Assembly: GCA_947631585.1 (NCBI GenBank)
Contig: CANRLY010000116.1
Location: 1 to 6,113 of the forward strand
Origin: an uncultured Clostridia bacterium
GTDB lineage: Bacteria; Bacillota; Clostridia; Oscillospirales; Ruminococcaceae
Length of the DNA stretch: 6,113 nucleotides
Direction: 5' to 3'
Of the stretch, positions 5,739 through 6,113 are shown one piece after another. The notes beneath the pieces are model-generated. The model was not told the origin of the DNA and did no database searches. It saw only the letters and a program-made list of their open reading frames with translations. Made by a program: the position numbers and the translations under genes. The stretch's first letter is position 1. Every line of letters begins with the position of its first letter.

Positions 5739-6113
5739 ATGAGAAAGATAAAAGCAATATTTACTGCCGCAGCTGTCTTGTGTATGTGTGTAATGCCGGC
5801 TTGCGGTCATGACATCGAAAGCATTGATATGGGAAGCCAGACAATGGCGACAGTCGGTCCGGACTCTCCGGAGGCAAAGCCGTCTGATGCTCCTTCAGGC
5901 GAAGATGGCGGCAAGGACAGCGATAAGACTGACGCTTCCGACGATCAGGATCTTAGCTATGATGTGCATTTTGTTTGTGCAGGCGACAATCTTATCCACG
6001 ATACGATTTACGACCAGGCAAGGGAACGTGCAGGCGGCAACGGTTACGATTTTTCTTTCGTTTATGAAAGAGTGAAAAAATACATTCAGCCTGCGGATAT
6101 TTCCGTACTGAAC
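5739..6113 (+). CDS. CapA-family (poly-gamma-glutamate synthesis-like) lipoprotein, partial
   Basis: The first 125 codons of a rightward gene cut by the right edge. AAAGGAG at 5723-5729, nine bases before the ATG, sets the start. Residues 1-22 are a lipoprotein signal: MRKIK, a hydrophobic stretch with alanines, then VMPAC with the lipid-carrying Cys at 22. Residues 23-72 are a low-complexity acidic linker rich in D, S, G and P, likely a spacer from the membrane. From about 74 a folded domain starts, with VHFVCAGDNLIHDTIY and, further on, YDFSFVYERVKKYIQPADISVLN. These match the opening of the CapA domain, related to metallophosphoesterases, where the Asp and His of GDN-x-x-HD are expected metal ligands. 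Family members are linked to poly-gamma-glutamate capsule synthesis, but many Clostridia copies have no proven role. It is separated from dapB by a terminator and is probably not part of the lysine operon. Confidence 0.85.
   Translation, partial: MRKIKAIFTAAAVLCMCVMPACGHDIESIDMGSQTMATVGPDSPEAKPSDAPSGEDGGKDSDKTDASDDQDLSYDVHFVCAGDNLIHDTIYDQARERAGGNGYDFSFVYERVKKYIQPADISVLN

Noticed and set aside
5809..6075. Rightward 88-codon reading frame inside the CapA-like gene
   Set aside because: It is an out-of-frame shadow of the lipoprotein, whose signal peptide, lipobox and CapA motif are in the other frame.

Overview
The window looks like chromosomal DNA from a low-to-mid GC Firmicute, most likely a gut-type Clostridia/Ruminococcaceae relative. 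The evidence is strong AGGAG-type ribosome binding sites, consensus sigma-A promoters, a lysine (L-box) riboswitch ending in an intrinsic terminator, and a lipoprotein signal on a CapA-like protein. The genus is an inference. No mobile element, CRISPR array, tRNA or rRNA was seen.

Layout: positions 1-1990 hold a leftward cluster, queA (tRNA queuosine synthesis), then a HAD-family phosphatase whose start overlaps the queA stop, then a GNAT acetyltransferase cut by the left edge. Positions 1991-2414 are a dense intergenic control region. It holds a rightward promoter (2054-2082), a complete lysine riboswitch aptamer (about 2090-2265), a CUUG-loop terminator (2329-2350), and two good leftward promoters (2278-2306 and 2081-2110) that can serve queA. 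Positions 2415-5648 hold a rightward operon: asd, a SSAT/thialysine-type GNAT acetyltransferase, dapA and dapB, closed by a strong terminator at 5656-5681. From 5739 a separate rightward gene begins, a CapA-family lipoprotein cut by the right edge.

How it works together: Asd makes aspartate semialdehyde, DapA condenses it with pyruvate, and DapB reduces the product, giving three consecutive steps toward diaminopimelate and lysine. The riboswitch should end transcription before asd when lysine is plentiful. Aspartokinase, the later dap genes and lysA are not in the window.

The points most worth a second look are these: a perfect-consensus leftward promoter lies inside the riboswitch expression platform and would make the queA leader antisense to the whole aptamer; 13 contiguous pairs link the 5' strand of aptamer helix P2 to the terminator, suggesting a long-range antiterminator; and a gene resembling thialysine/polyamine acetyltransferases is translationally coupled to asd inside a lysine-sensing operon. 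None of the protein families is new; the novelty, if any, is in the regulation and the operon content.
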